Positions 8,504 through 16,747 of a stretch of 64,000 nucleotides of DNA are shown here, in pieces; position 1 is the stretch's first letter; every line of letters starts with the position of its first letter. Origin of the DNA: Nitrosococcus halophilus Nc 4 (GTDB taxonomy: Bacteria; Pseudomonadota; Gammaproteobacteria; Nitrosococcales; Nitrosococcaceae). Under the pieces are notes generated by a model. It worked only from the letters and a program-made list of their open reading frames with translations. It was not told the origin of the DNA and did not search any database. Location of the stretch: NCBI RefSeq assembly GCF_000024725.1, contig NC_013960.1:434001-498000 (forward strand), given 5' to 3'. The position numbers were made by a program, and so were the translations under genes.

Positions 8504-9238
8504 GTGTTGAACACTGCGACCGATGTAGTATTCAGCCATTTCCACGGTGATCACGTGCCTCTGGTAGACGCCAATCCCTATCAGCTCTCGGTTCGTGCGC
8601 TTCCACATTCTTTTCGCGAATTGCGTTGTTGGAGCAAATCCGGTAACGACCTCTCGGCCAACATGAGTAAACGCTTTCAGGATTTGGCGGATCTATTGGG
8701 GACGAACCTGCAGGTTGCGGAAGGGCGATCAGAAGGAGGCTTGTCATTTTCCCGATCCGTGCCCCACGGTGCGCCAGGCAGCAAGATGGGTACCTTGATG
8801 ATGGCCCGGATTAAGGTGGGGACCCGTGTATTCGTGCATGCCTCCGACATCCAACTATTGGATGATCCGACCGTAGATCAGGTGATTAACTGGTGGCCAG
8901 ATATCGTGTTGGCCGCCGGGCCGCCTCTCTATCTCGATCGATTAACCAACGCCGAGCGTGAGCGCGCTTGGGAAAAGGCGGTACGTTTGGCGCAAAACAT
9001 CGAGGTTGTCATCCTTGACCATCACTTGATGCGCAGTGAGGACGGGGCCATCTGGTTGGATACGCTTTCCACAACCCTAGGTAAGAAGGTCTATTGCGCT
9101 GCAGATTACATGGGGCAACCGAGGCGGTTGCTAGAGGCCGAAAGGGTGCAATTGTATGCACAAATGCCTGTTCCAGAAGGCTGGCATGAGGCGTATGCGG
9201 AAGGTAGGGCGAATCCCGACCAGTACCTTCTGGAGTAA
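8504..9238 (+). pseudogene. UPF0282-type metallo-beta-lactamase-fold hydrolase lacking its N-terminus
   Basis: The frame opens directly into the zinc motif DVVFSHFHGDHVPL, followed by RSVPHGAPGSKMGTLMM, VFVHASDIQLLDD and WWPDIVLAAGPPLYL, all characteristic of the UPF0282 family, best known from archaea. Family members carry roughly 50-60 residues before this motif, including the first beta strands, which are absent here. An in-frame TGA at 8498-8500 precedes the GTG at 8504, and immediately upstream is the right end of the IS607 element. The gene was therefore probably beheaded at the insertion point. The remaining 244 codons are open, so the truncation may be recent. Substrate unknown. Confidence 0.75.
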
Positions 9239-9330
9239 TAAATATGTGACGCCCCTATAGACAAGTGCGCCTGCTGACAGTGAGAGCAGGGTGCCAAAGT
9301 GATCCCCCGATGGTTTTCGGCCTGAATGCT

Positions 9331-9963
9331 TCAAGGCCGGTTTACTTTAACCGTGACAAAGGCCCCCTCACCATAACCGGCGCGCAAGGGTTCGATCTCC
9401 CGGGTCTCCTCTAACGTCTTCGACAAGGTCTGCACCCAAACAGGCTCACTGAAACCTGTATCGTGCAGTAGTTGTTCCACTTCGGCTGCCGAGAAGAAGG
9501 TTGCGTCACGATAGAACACATTCTCGGCCTGATGGGCCAGATAGTGTTGACCCAGTTCGCTGGTGCGATCGATAAAACCGATTACCAGCGCGCCGCTGGA
9601 TTTCAAGACACGGTGCGCCTCCCGCAGCATCGCGCCGGCGTCATCGACGAAGCAGATGGTGGTGACACACAGCGCATAGTCAAAGCTGTGATCCGTAAAA
9701 GGCAGTGCTTCAGCAATACTCTGAACTACCGAAACGCCCCTCTTTGAGGCGTAAGCGAGCACTTCGTGTGTTGGGTCGATGCCTGTCTGTACGCCCAACG
9801 GAGCGGCGAAGCGTCCGGTGCCGACTCCGATGGACAGGCCCAGACCGCGCCAGGGTAGCAGGGTGCGGACGGCCAGTAACTCCGAGTGGTAGGCCGCAGC
9901 GTGACGCATAAACCATTCATCATAGCGCCGGTGATGAAGCTCAAAGGGCGTCGTTCTTGGCAT
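9331..9963 (-). CDS. SAM-dependent class I methyltransferase
   Basis: 210 residues from the ATG at 9963, beginning MPRTTPFELHHRRYDEWFM. The Rossmann motif I is GLSIGVGTGRFAAPLG, followed by GIDPTHEVL (motif II), EALPFTDHSFDYALCVTTI and EAHRVLKSSGALVIGFIDR, the standard order in the UbiE/Methyltransf_11 group. An open frame extends further upstream to 10260, but that part overlaps the metallo-hydrolase gene and has no homology. The start is 2 bases after the stop codon of a short aminotransferase-like tail in another frame. This suggests the gene was once translationally coupled to a now deleted upstream gene. Substrate cannot be inferred. Confidence 0.82.
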   Translation of the reverse strand: MPRTTPFELHHRRYDEWFMRHAAAYHSELLAVRTLLPWRGLGLSIGVGTGRFAAPLGVQTGIDPTHEVLAYASKRGVSVVQSIAEALPFTDHSFDYALCVTTICFVDDAGAMLREAHRVLKSSGALVIGFIDRTSELGQHYLAHQAENVFYRDATFFSAAEVEQLLHDTGFSEPVWVQTLSKTLEETREIEPLRAGYGEGAFVTVKVNRP

Positions 9964-10450
9964 GATTAGAGCATCTCCCGCAGGGTCGCAACAACGCGCA
10001 CATTGTCTTCGGGCAGTGCAGTGGTGACCCGCATGAAACCTGTTGCTGGAATGATGCCGGGAACGATTGAGGCATATACACGGTGACATCAGGATTGCGT
10101 GCCAAAAAGGCGCCGAGTCCGCCGGTGTGATCGCCATGGCTATGGGAAAGCACGACAGCCTCAACTGCGTCGGCGCTGAGGCCGAGCTGTTGCATGTTCG
10201 AGAGTAAAATATTGCCATTGCCGCCCGTGTCAAACAGAACGGCCTTAGCCAAGCCCTCAATCAGACAGGAAAAACCCCAGCTGGTCTCCAAACCCGTCTT
10301 ATAGGGCACGTTATTGAAAACGACATGGAGTCGAAGCTGATCCCGTTCGGCCTTTTCCGTAGCGCCCGAGGTAACAATGGTTGGCGTCACAAGTAATACC
10401 CATCCTGAAAGCAGGGTTAGCGCGATGCTTTTGTACGGGTACGCATACAT
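9941..10450 (-). pseudogene. Exported metallo-beta-lactamase-fold hydrolase (DHPMP-synthase-like), C-terminus lost
   Basis: 169 codons. A signal peptide (about residues 1-30, SIALTLLSGWVLLVTP) precedes the hydrolase fold, with FNNVPYKTGLETSWGFSCL, AVLFDTGGNGNILLSNM and the zinc motif VVLSHSHGDHTGGL. The family is COG1237-like (beta-lactamase superfamily II). Homology ends after MPQSFPASFQQQV at about 10040; the remaining 33 residues are unrelated, so about half of the fold, including later zinc ligands, is missing. In a neighbouring frame the sequence past the break reads RVTTALPEDNVRVVATLRE and stops at 9966, resembling the end of a PLP aminotransferase. The locus therefore looks like a fusion scar. 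Confidence 0.75.
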
Positions 10451-10634
10451 GGCAAATATCGCCCCAGTCCGCTATGTTGTCTCGAACCCCATCAAAGACG
10501 TAACTATCTTGTGGGCAATTTTCGTGAAGATCTGTGCCGCCGGCGATGCCGGAGACGGAGGAATTTGTGTTATCTTTCTCACCATCGTTAACTCTAATTT
10601 TAGCCCAAGATAAGACACAATCCAGGATTGACAC

Positions 10635-10948
10635 ATGCAAGGACATCGCTTAACAAGGAGCCTCAAGAAGACAGCGCGGACATTTGCTAATCTATTGCCC
10701 ATCATCATAGGCATGCTGTTATTGACTAGTCTGGCGGTCACCATATGCGAGAGTTGCGGGAGAAAGGCATGGACGCGTCGCTGGCCGCTGTTTTTCTCTA
10801 CAGCCGTGCGGTTAAGCTCCCTCTGCTTCCGCTCATGATTTACTACTTTGGTACGGCCTATACTTTAGTGCTTTGTCTGTATTTACTTGGATTTTCCATT
10901 ATGAGCGGTGTGTTGATGCGGAAACTTGAAGATCGCGAGATGAGTTAG
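10635..10948 (+). pseudogene. Small permease-like membrane protein, frameshifted or internally deleted
   Basis: Two overlapping open frames look like the ends of one membrane protein. The first (from 10635) gives RSLKKTARTFANLLPIIIG followed by a hydrophobic segment ending about residue 37. The second (10745-10948) gives LREKGMDASLAAVFLYSRAV, then two further hydrophobic segments. The pattern resembles small two-part permeases related to the YraQ group, from which a middle segment has been lost. The frame change lies near 10745. The family assignment is tentative; the broken state is clear if the two frames do belong together. Confidence 0.5.
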
Positions 10949-11327
10949 ACTATTCCGGACACATGAATTAATTGCCTAGCTTGGCAATACCGTTAAGCGC
11001 AGAAAGGCATGATCTCCCACAATGGAACTCGCCTGCGCATTCAGGAAGATATGGACGTATCACAATGTTCATGGCTTTAGAGTATGAATGGGGGATTATC
11101 GGCGCCTGGTTTCAGGGTGGGGAGCACTATTGCCTCACTGTCCATAAGCGAAGGCAAGCTTGATCTTGTTAAGAAGGCGGGGCTTGATCCCGGATCAGTA
11201 TTTTCGGAGTCCCGGTCGACAGATGTAAACTATAAAAGATGGGATGGAAAAAAAATCAGATTGGGGGAAAAAGCTTTTAGAACAACCCCTTGCTTGGTCT
11301 AGGGTGGTCTGCTATGGTTTGTAAATC
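10949..11327. other. Intergenic stretch without recognisable genes
   Basis: Between the permease remnant and tRNA-Leu I see only short open frames with no recognisable motifs (for example 11084-11302, 72 codons). Considering the decayed genes next to it, this may be further degraded coding DNA, but nothing identifiable is left. Confidence 0.4.
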
Positions 11328-11414
11328 TGGTGCCGAGGAGAGGACTTGAACCTCCATGGGGTTTCCCCCACATGGACCTGAACCATGCGCGTCTACCAAT
11401 TCCGCCACCTCGGC
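11328..11414 (-). tRNA. tRNA-Leu (anticodon CAG)
   Basis: On the reverse strand the 87-base sequence begins gccgaggtggcggaattgg and ends ctcctcggcacca, with the 3' CCA encoded. The acceptor stem pairs gccgagg with cctcggc. The anticodon arm is catgg-ttCAGgt-ccatg, giving CAG. The long variable arm (gtgggggaaacccca) and the ggttcaagtcc T-arm fit a class II leucine tRNA. It is transcribed away from rnr. Confidence 0.96.
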
Positions 11415-11494
11415 ATAGACACAATTATAGCGGTGCCTAAGTATAGGCACCTTCGAGCAAACGCGAACTTTACCGAGCCTAAAATAACTTGTCA

Positions 11495-13666
11495 ATGAGC
11501 AACTGGAGAAAGAAAGACCCCTATTTTGCCCGTGAGGCCCAGAAGTATGGGCAGCCTATCCCAAGCCGGGAATACATCATTCAATGTTTGGAACGGCAAG
11601 GCAGGCCCATGACCCGTAAGGAGCTCATAAAAAAGTTAGGGCTTGAGGGCGATGAGGAGACGCGGGAGGCTTTTCGCCGCCGTCTGCGCGCTATGGAGCG
11701 AGACGGTCAGCTGATGCGTAACCGCCGCCGGGCCTATGGGTTGGTCCATAAGATGGATCTAGTGCGGGGGCGGGTGATAGGCCACCGGGACGGTTACGGT
11801 TTTCTGGTGCCCGACGAGGGGGGAGAAGATCTTTATCTTTCCGCCCGGCAGATGCGCACTGTCCTGCATGGCGATCGTGCGGTCGCTCAGGTTATCGGGA
11901 TCGACCGACGTGGACGCCGTGAAGGTGCCGTGGTGGAAGTGTTGGAGCGGAATAACCACCAGGTGGTGGGCCGTTTTATCGCTGAGGATAAATTTGGCTT
12001 TTTGATGCCCAGCAATCAGCGCATCAACCAAGATATTCTGATTCCTCCGGAGCATCAGAAGGGGGCCCAGGACACTCAAATTGTGGTTGCCGAGATCACT
12101 GAGCAACCCACGGCTAAACGCCAGCCCATGGGCAAAATTGTGGAAGTGCTTGGCGATCACATGGCGCCCGGGATGGAGGTGGATGTTGCCATCCAAACTT
12201 ATGGTCTACTCCATGCCTGGCCCGAGGAAGTGCTGGCTGAGGCCCAAGCTTTTAAAGCCACGGTTCCGAAGAAGGCTAAGGCGGAGCGTTTGGATTTGCG
12301 GGATCTGCCCCTAGTGACCATTGACGGTGAGGATGCCCAGGACTTTGATGATGCCGTTTATGCGGAGCGGGACGGTCAGGGTTGGCGCTTGTGGGTGGCG
12401 ATTGCCGATGTCTCCTCCTATGTCCGGCCTTCTTCTGCCCTTGAGGCCGAGGCCGAGGAGCGGGGCAACTCGGTTTATTTCCCCAACCGGGTGATCCCCA
12501 TGTTGCCTGAAGTGTTGTCCAATGGGTTGTGTTCCCTCAACCCTGAAGTGGATCGTCTGTGTTTGGTCTGTGAAATGGCGATCGGTCCACGGGGGGGGTT
12601 AAAGGGTTTTCGCTTTCATTCTGGAGTGATGCGATCGGCGGCCCGGTTAACCTATAACCAGGTTGCGGCCATGCTGTTGGACGGTGATGAGAGGCTGCGT
12701 AAGCGCTATAACGCCGTGCTCCCAGGGCTTGAAACCATGTATGCCCTTTATCAGGCATTGCGCAAAGCCCGGACCCGGCGCGGGGCCATAGACTTTGAAA
12801 TGGGCGAAACCCAAATCGTTTTTGATAAGACCCAAAAGATTAAGGATATTCGGCCTTTGGTGCGCAATGATGCCCATCGGCTGATTGAAGAGTTTATGAT
12901 CTTGGCCAATGTTGCCGCAGCCCGCTTCCTGACTAAGCATAAGGTTCCCACGCTTTTTCGTGTCCACGAACCGCCAGAAGAAGATAGATTGGCCGATTTA
13001 CACAGCTTTCTCGCTGAGTTGGGATTGGCGGTGGGGGGCGGGGACTCCTCCCCGGCCCCTAAAGATTTTGCTCGCTTCTTGCTGTCCATTGAGGATCGTC
13101 CAGATGCCCACCTTATCCAGACCGTGGTCCTGCGCAGTTTTAAGCAAGCCATTTATAGCCCTGAAAATAATGGGCATTTTGGGTTGGCCTTAGATGCCTA
13201 TACCCACTTCACCTCTCCCATACGGCGCTATCCTGATTTGCTGGTGCACCGGGCTATTCGCCACGTGCTGGAGCAAAAATCCCCGAAAATGTTCCTCTAT
13301 ACCAAGGATGAGATGACCAATCTGGGGGAGCATTGTTCCATGAGTGAGCGCCGCGCCGATGATGCGACCCGTGATGCCGTGGACTGGCTTAAGTGCGAAT
13401 ATATGATGGACAAAGTGGGAGAGTCCTTTGACGGTCTGATCACCGGGGTTACTGCCTTTGGCCTATTTGTGGAGCTTAGCAATATTTATGTTGAAGGACT
13501 GGTCCATGTCACCGCCCTTGGCAACGATTATTTCCATTTCGATCCTGTGGGCCGCCGCCTCCTGGGAGAGCGCACCCGCAAGGTTTACCGTTTGGCCGAT
13601 AAAGTCCAGGTCACTGTCGTCCGGGTCGATCTGGATGAGAAAAAGATCGATCTGGAATTGGCTTAG
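11495..13666 (+). CDS. rnr: Ribonuclease R
   Basis: About 723 residues from ATG 11495 (a TTG two codons earlier at 11489 is possible). A winged-helix N-terminus (SREYIIQCLERQGRPMTRKE) is followed by cold-shock RNA-binding domains (GYGFLVPDEGGEDLYL; KFGFLMPSNQ). The RNB catalytic domain carries TIDGEDAQDFDDAVYAE with the metal-binding aspartates, and EEFMILANVAAA. An S1 domain at the C-terminus begins FDGLITGVTAFGLFVEL. RNase R is a 3'-5' exoribonuclease that degrades structured RNA. It lacks the long Lys-rich tail of the Escherichia coli enzyme (813 residues) and stops soon after S1. It stands alone after a divergent tRNA; no rlmB follows, unlike in many relatives. Confidence 0.96.
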   Translation: MSNWRKKDPYFAREAQKYGQPIPSREYIIQCLERQGRPMTRKELIKKLGLEGDEETREAFRRRLRAMERDGQLMRNRRRAYGLVHKMDLVRGRVIGHRDGYGFLVPDEGGEDLYLSARQMRTVLHGDRAVAQVIGIDRRGRREGAVVEVLERNNHQVVGRFIAEDKFGFLMPSNQRINQDILIPPEHQKGAQDTQIVVAEITEQPTAKRQPMGKIVEVLGDHMAPGMEVDVAIQTYGLLHAWPEEVLAEAQAFKATVPKKAKAERLDLRDLPLVTIDGEDAQDFDDAVYAERDGQGWRLWVAIADVSSYVRPSSALEAEAEERGNSVYFPNRVIPMLPEVLSNGLCSLNPEVDRLCLVCEMAIGPRGGLKGFRFHSGVMRSAARLTYNQVAAMLLDGDERLRKRYNAVLPGLETMYALYQALRKARTRRGAIDFEMGETQIVFDKTQKIKDIRPLVRNDAHRLIEEFMILANVAAARFLTKHKVPTLFRVHEPPEEDRLADLHSFLAELGLAVGGGDSSPAPKDFARFLLSIEDRPDAHLIQTVVLRSFKQAIYSPENNGHFGLALDAYTHFTSPIRRYPDLLVHRAIRHVLEQKSPKMFLYTKDEMTNLGEHCSMSERRADDATRDAVDWLKCEYMMDKVGESFDGLITGVTAFGLFVELSNIYVEGLVHVTALGNDYFHFDPVGRRLLGERTRKVYRLADKVQVTVVRVDLDEKKIDLELA

Positions 13667-13667
13667 T

Positions 13668-13826
13668 CTGGATTTTTCACCACCAAGACACCAAGGACAC
13701 AAAGGGGAAGAGGTCTTAGTCAGCCAAGAAAGATTGATGGAGCTGCGCGTTGCTAATAAAGCCGACTATCTTGATATATTCAAGTTTTTTTGTGTTCTTC
13801 GTGCCTTTGTGGTGATCTCGTGAATT
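13668..13826 (+). repeat. Dispersed repeat with inverted ends, copy 1
   Basis: About 160 bases beginning ctggatttttcaccaccaag and ending ctttgtggtgatctcgtgaa. The two ends are imperfect inverted repeats (caccaccaagacac versus gtg...ctttgtggtg). A second copy with the same ends lies at 43863-44020, also in a gap beside a leftward gene. Such CACCA/CAAAG-rich pieces are a repeat family I recall from related genomes. Confidence 0.7.
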
Positions 13827-13833
13827 ATTGGAG

Positions 13834-15417
13834 TTAGGCCCGTACTTGGAAATTGCGCATCATGTCCAAGTCTTCATGCTCCGTGTTATGGCAGTGGTAT
13901 AAGAACAGCCCTTCATAGTCCTCAAAGGGCTTCAACAGGGTCACTTTTTCTCCCGGCATGACCAGGACCGTATCCCGCCACCCGCTGCTGATGAACCCCT
14001 CGCTGAGGGTGGCATAATCTTGCTGGAACCCCGGTAATACTTCCCGTTTTACGATTTGAAAAGGTTGTCCATGAATATGCATGGGATGGGCCATCATCAT
14101 TCCGCGGGCCCGTCGGTCTCGATTGACAAACTCCATAAGCTGCAAGGAATTAAGTTTGAACACTTCCTCGTCGGCGACGGCGGTCATACGGAAGGAACGG
14201 CCATTGAGACGGGGTGAATGGGGCCGCATGGAGAGCCGGATGGTTCGGGGGTGGTCGGGATTCTCCGCCTCTTGTATCTGATGGCTCCGAATAGTGGACA
14301 GGCGCTCTGGCAATTTCTGATTTACCTCTTCTTTGCGTACTATCCGGACCTTCATGATGGAGAAGCCGGCGCCATTGGGTAAGGCACTGCTGCCATGGCC
14401 ATGCCTTCCCCTGCCGTGACCTCTTCCCATGCCACCGCCCATGCGGGGCGTGGCCCCCGAGAAGGGAAGACTTTGCAGCTTTATTTCGGAGCCTACCTTG
14501 CGTCCGCTGAAATCCACCCAGAGTTCGACGCGCTCGGCGGGGGCGAGGGTCACATAGGGATAGCGCTCCGGTTTTTCCAACAGCCCTCCATCGCTGGCGA
14601 TGACGGTCATAGGGGTGCCATCGCTCCAAGCGAGTTTGTAGATTCGAGAATTGGAGCCGTTGAGTATCCGCAGTCGGTAGGCGCGAGTGGCTACCGGGAG
14701 TTCAAAATCGGGAAAGCCGTTGACCAGAATCTGATCACCGAGGAAGCCCGTCATCCGATCGTGCATCCCGTGAACATAATGGAGCTCATTCCGGTTGCCG
14801 AACTGGCGGTCCTGGATAACCAGGGGAATTTCGTAGTCGCCACCGGGCAGGTTGAGGGCGCGTTCCTCCTCATCGCTGACCAGCAGCAAGCCGGCGAGGC
14901 CAAAGTAAACCCGGTGTCCGGTGACTCGATGGGTATGGGAGTGATACCAGTAAGTGCCGGCGCGGTTGAGAACCTGGAAATCGTAGCTATAAGTCTGTCC
15001 TGAGTCGATGGCATAATGGGGATGGCCATCGGATTTTTCTGGAACATGGAGGCCATGTTGATGGACGACACAGGGACCGGGAACATTGTTGTGGAAGTGA
15101 ATGCGAACCTTTTGCCCTTTCCGAAGGCGCAGAATCGGCCCTAGATAGCTACCAGGAATTTCTTCCACCGTTCCCTCAGGGCCATTCAGCAATTTTGCCG
15201 AGAATTTCCACACTTCCGTCGGCGGACCCGATAAGATGGGGATTTCCGTGACCTGGGCAGTCATCCCGATTTCTACATCGGGGTTTGAGAACAGGTAGGC
15301 ATTGTTTTTCGGACTGGCTTCCGCCCATAGCCAATTTGGGGCCAGGGCCATGGTCGCAGTCCCGATTCCTGCATATTGTAAGAATTTCCGCCGCTTAATA
15401 TCGATGAAAGAATTCAT
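13834..15417 (-). CDS. Exported multicopper oxidase (CueO/SufI-like)
   Basis: 527 residues. The N-terminus IKRRKFLQYAGIGTATMALA has a twin-arginine-like RRKFLQ motif and a hydrophobic run, indicating export as a folded protein. All copper sites are visible: HQHGLH and WYHSHTH (first cupredoxin domain), then HPMHIHGQPF and YHCHNTEHEDLDMM at the C-terminus, including the type 1 Cys, His and axial Met. The enzyme should oxidise substrates such as Cu(I) with reduction of O2 to water. A Gly/Arg/His-rich insert (GGGMGRGHGRGRHGHG, about residues 329-344) sits between the second and third domains, where CueO has its Met-rich copper-binding insert. Ribosome binding site cggag precedes the ATG. No linked copper gene is seen. 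Confidence 0.93.
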   Translation of the reverse strand: MNSFIDIKRRKFLQYAGIGTATMALAPNWLWAEASPKNNAYLFSNPDVEIGMTAQVTEIPILSGPPTEVWKFSAKLLNGPEGTVEEIPGSYLGPILRLRKGQKVRIHFHNNVPGPCVVHQHGLHVPEKSDGHPHYAIDSGQTYSYDFQVLNRAGTYWYHSHTHRVTGHRVYFGLAGLLLVSDEEERALNLPGGDYEIPLVIQDRQFGNRNELHYVHGMHDRMTGFLGDQILVNGFPDFELPVATRAYRLRILNGSNSRIYKLAWSDGTPMTVIASDGGLLEKPERYPYVTLAPAERVELWVDFSGRKVGSEIKLQSLPFSGATPRMGGGMGRGHGRGRHGHGSSALPNGAGFSIMKVRIVRKEEVNQKLPERLSTIRSHQIQEAENPDHPRTIRLSMRPHSPRLNGRSFRMTAVADEEVFKLNSLQLMEFVNRDRRARGMMMAHPMHIHGQPFQIVKREVLPGFQQDYATLSEGFISSGWRDTVLVMPGEKVTLLKPFEDYEGLFLYHCHNTEHEDLDMMRNFQVRA

Positions 15418-15540
15418 TGGTGTCTCCGAGGGGCCAAATGGCTGTTCCTTGGCTAAGTATAAATTAAAGAATAAGTACCCCAGCGAAAGTTTGAGGGTTG
15501 ATTTTCCTGGCCTCTAATTCCAGCCGGTATATTCCTCCTT

Positions 15541-15557
15541 CGTGCGCACAGCGCACG
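15541..15557. repeat. Short perfect hairpin between psd and the oxidase gene
   Basis: cgtgcgc-aca-gcgcacg forms a 7-bp stem. It lies downstream of psd (leftward) and upstream of the oxidase gene. It could be a REP-like element or part of a transcript end, but no T-run follows on the psd strand. Confidence 0.35.
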
Positions 15558-15591
15558 CTACTTGTCGGCTCGTAGGGCTGTTTTTCGCTTC

Positions 15592-16512
15592 TTAGGCACT
15601 GGCCCGCTGTCTTTCTGCATCTACCTGGACGGTAGTGGTGAGTTGGCCTAGGGTTTGTCCCATAAGTATCCGCGATTCCGGTTGCAAGCTGGACTGCCAA
15701 TGGATCACCCCAGGAGGTAAGATTAAGATGACGGTAGAGCCCATGTTAAAGCGCCCCATTTCTTGACCTTTTTCCAGGGGGAGGGCTTTTTCTCCCTCGT
15801 AAAGCCAGTGGCAGGGCTGGTGCCGGTAAGGCGGGGTGATTTGGCCGGCCCATACGGTTTCGATACTGCCGACAAAAATGGCGCCAACCAACACCATAGC
15901 CAGAGGACCTGCTTCGGTTTCAAAGATACTGACCACCCGTTCGTTACGGGCAAAGAGGTTTGGAATGCCGTTGACGGTTTTAGGGCTGACCGAAAATAAT
16001 CGGCCTGGCAAGTAGACCATTTCCCGTAAGCAACCTGACAAGGGCATATGGATGCGATGGTAATCCTTGGGGGAAAGATAAAGCGTTGCAAATTGGCCGT
16101 CTTGGAAGGGGGCGGCCCGGGTTTCGGAACCTCCGAGTAGGTCTACCAGGCTGTAACTCCAGCCTTTGGCTTGGATCAAGCGGTTACCGGTGAGGGGGCC
16201 GAGTTGACTGATACGTCCGTCCACCGGAGAAACGACTGCATCCGCTGGGCCTGCTATGGGCCGTGTGCCTTCGCCCAAGGCGCGAGTGAAGAAAGCATTG
16301 AAATTGGGATAATCTTTGGGGGAGGAGGATTCTGCCTCTTCCAGGTTGACCCCAAAAATTCGAGCAAATAGGCGGATTTGGAGGCCCGTTAGCCAGGCAA
16401 TCCGGTGCCGGGTCAGGCGATACATTAACCGGGACAGGGTATGTTGAGGCAGTAAGTATTGATAGAGGCTGAGAAGCCAGTCTCTGAGTCGGTGTTGGGC
16501 AGCACTCGCCAT
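15592..16512 (-). CDS. psd: Phosphatidylserine decarboxylase proenzyme
   Basis: 306 residues, typical family length. Conserved segments include FNAFFTRAL, VVSPVDGRISQLG, PKDYHRIHMPLSGCL and, near the C-terminus, FNMGSTVILILPPG. Autocleavage is expected within the GST motif between Gly and Ser, producing the small alpha subunit with its pyruvoyl group. The enzyme converts phosphatidylserine to phosphatidylethanolamine at the inner membrane. It is divergent from the gsp cluster; a 235-base gap between them must contain both promoters. Confidence 0.97.
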   Translation of the reverse strand: MASAAQHRLRDWLLSLYQYLLPQHTLSRLMYRLTRHRIAWLTGLQIRLFARIFGVNLEEAESSSPKDYPNFNAFFTRALGEGTRPIAGPADAVVSPVDGRISQLGPLTGNRLIQAKGWSYSLVDLLGGSETRAAPFQDGQFATLYLSPKDYHRIHMPLSGCLREMVYLPGRLFSVSPKTVNGIPNLFARNERVVSIFETEAGPLAMVLVGAIFVGSIETVWAGQITPPYRHQPCHWLYEGEKALPLEKGQEMGRFNMGSTVILILPPGVIHWQSSLQPESRILMGQTLGQLTTTVQVDAERQRASA

Positions 16513-16747
16513 AAATTTAATCCTTAGTCATTACCATAATGGCCGTTTTAATGAATCAGCATTATGGCACTGGGAAGAAAACCTTGGCCAGTTGGAGCAG
16601 TCTGAGAAATATAGACAGGGGATGGCAAATGGTAGAATTGAATTTTTAATCGGGTATTTTTTGGCTATTTCTCGTCGAAGTAATAAGAGACAATAATATC
16701 TTGCCGTTATTTGGCGTGGTGACAAGCAAGGGACAGACTGTAATTTG

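Noticed and set aside
9964-10260. N-terminal extension of the methyltransferase to 10260
   Set aside because: The extension overlaps the metallo-hydrolase gene and shows no homology; the ATG at 9963 directly precedes the conserved part.
14395-15003. 202-codon forward frame over the multicopper oxidase
   Set aside because: Antisense to a gene with all copper-binding motifs; no motif of its own.
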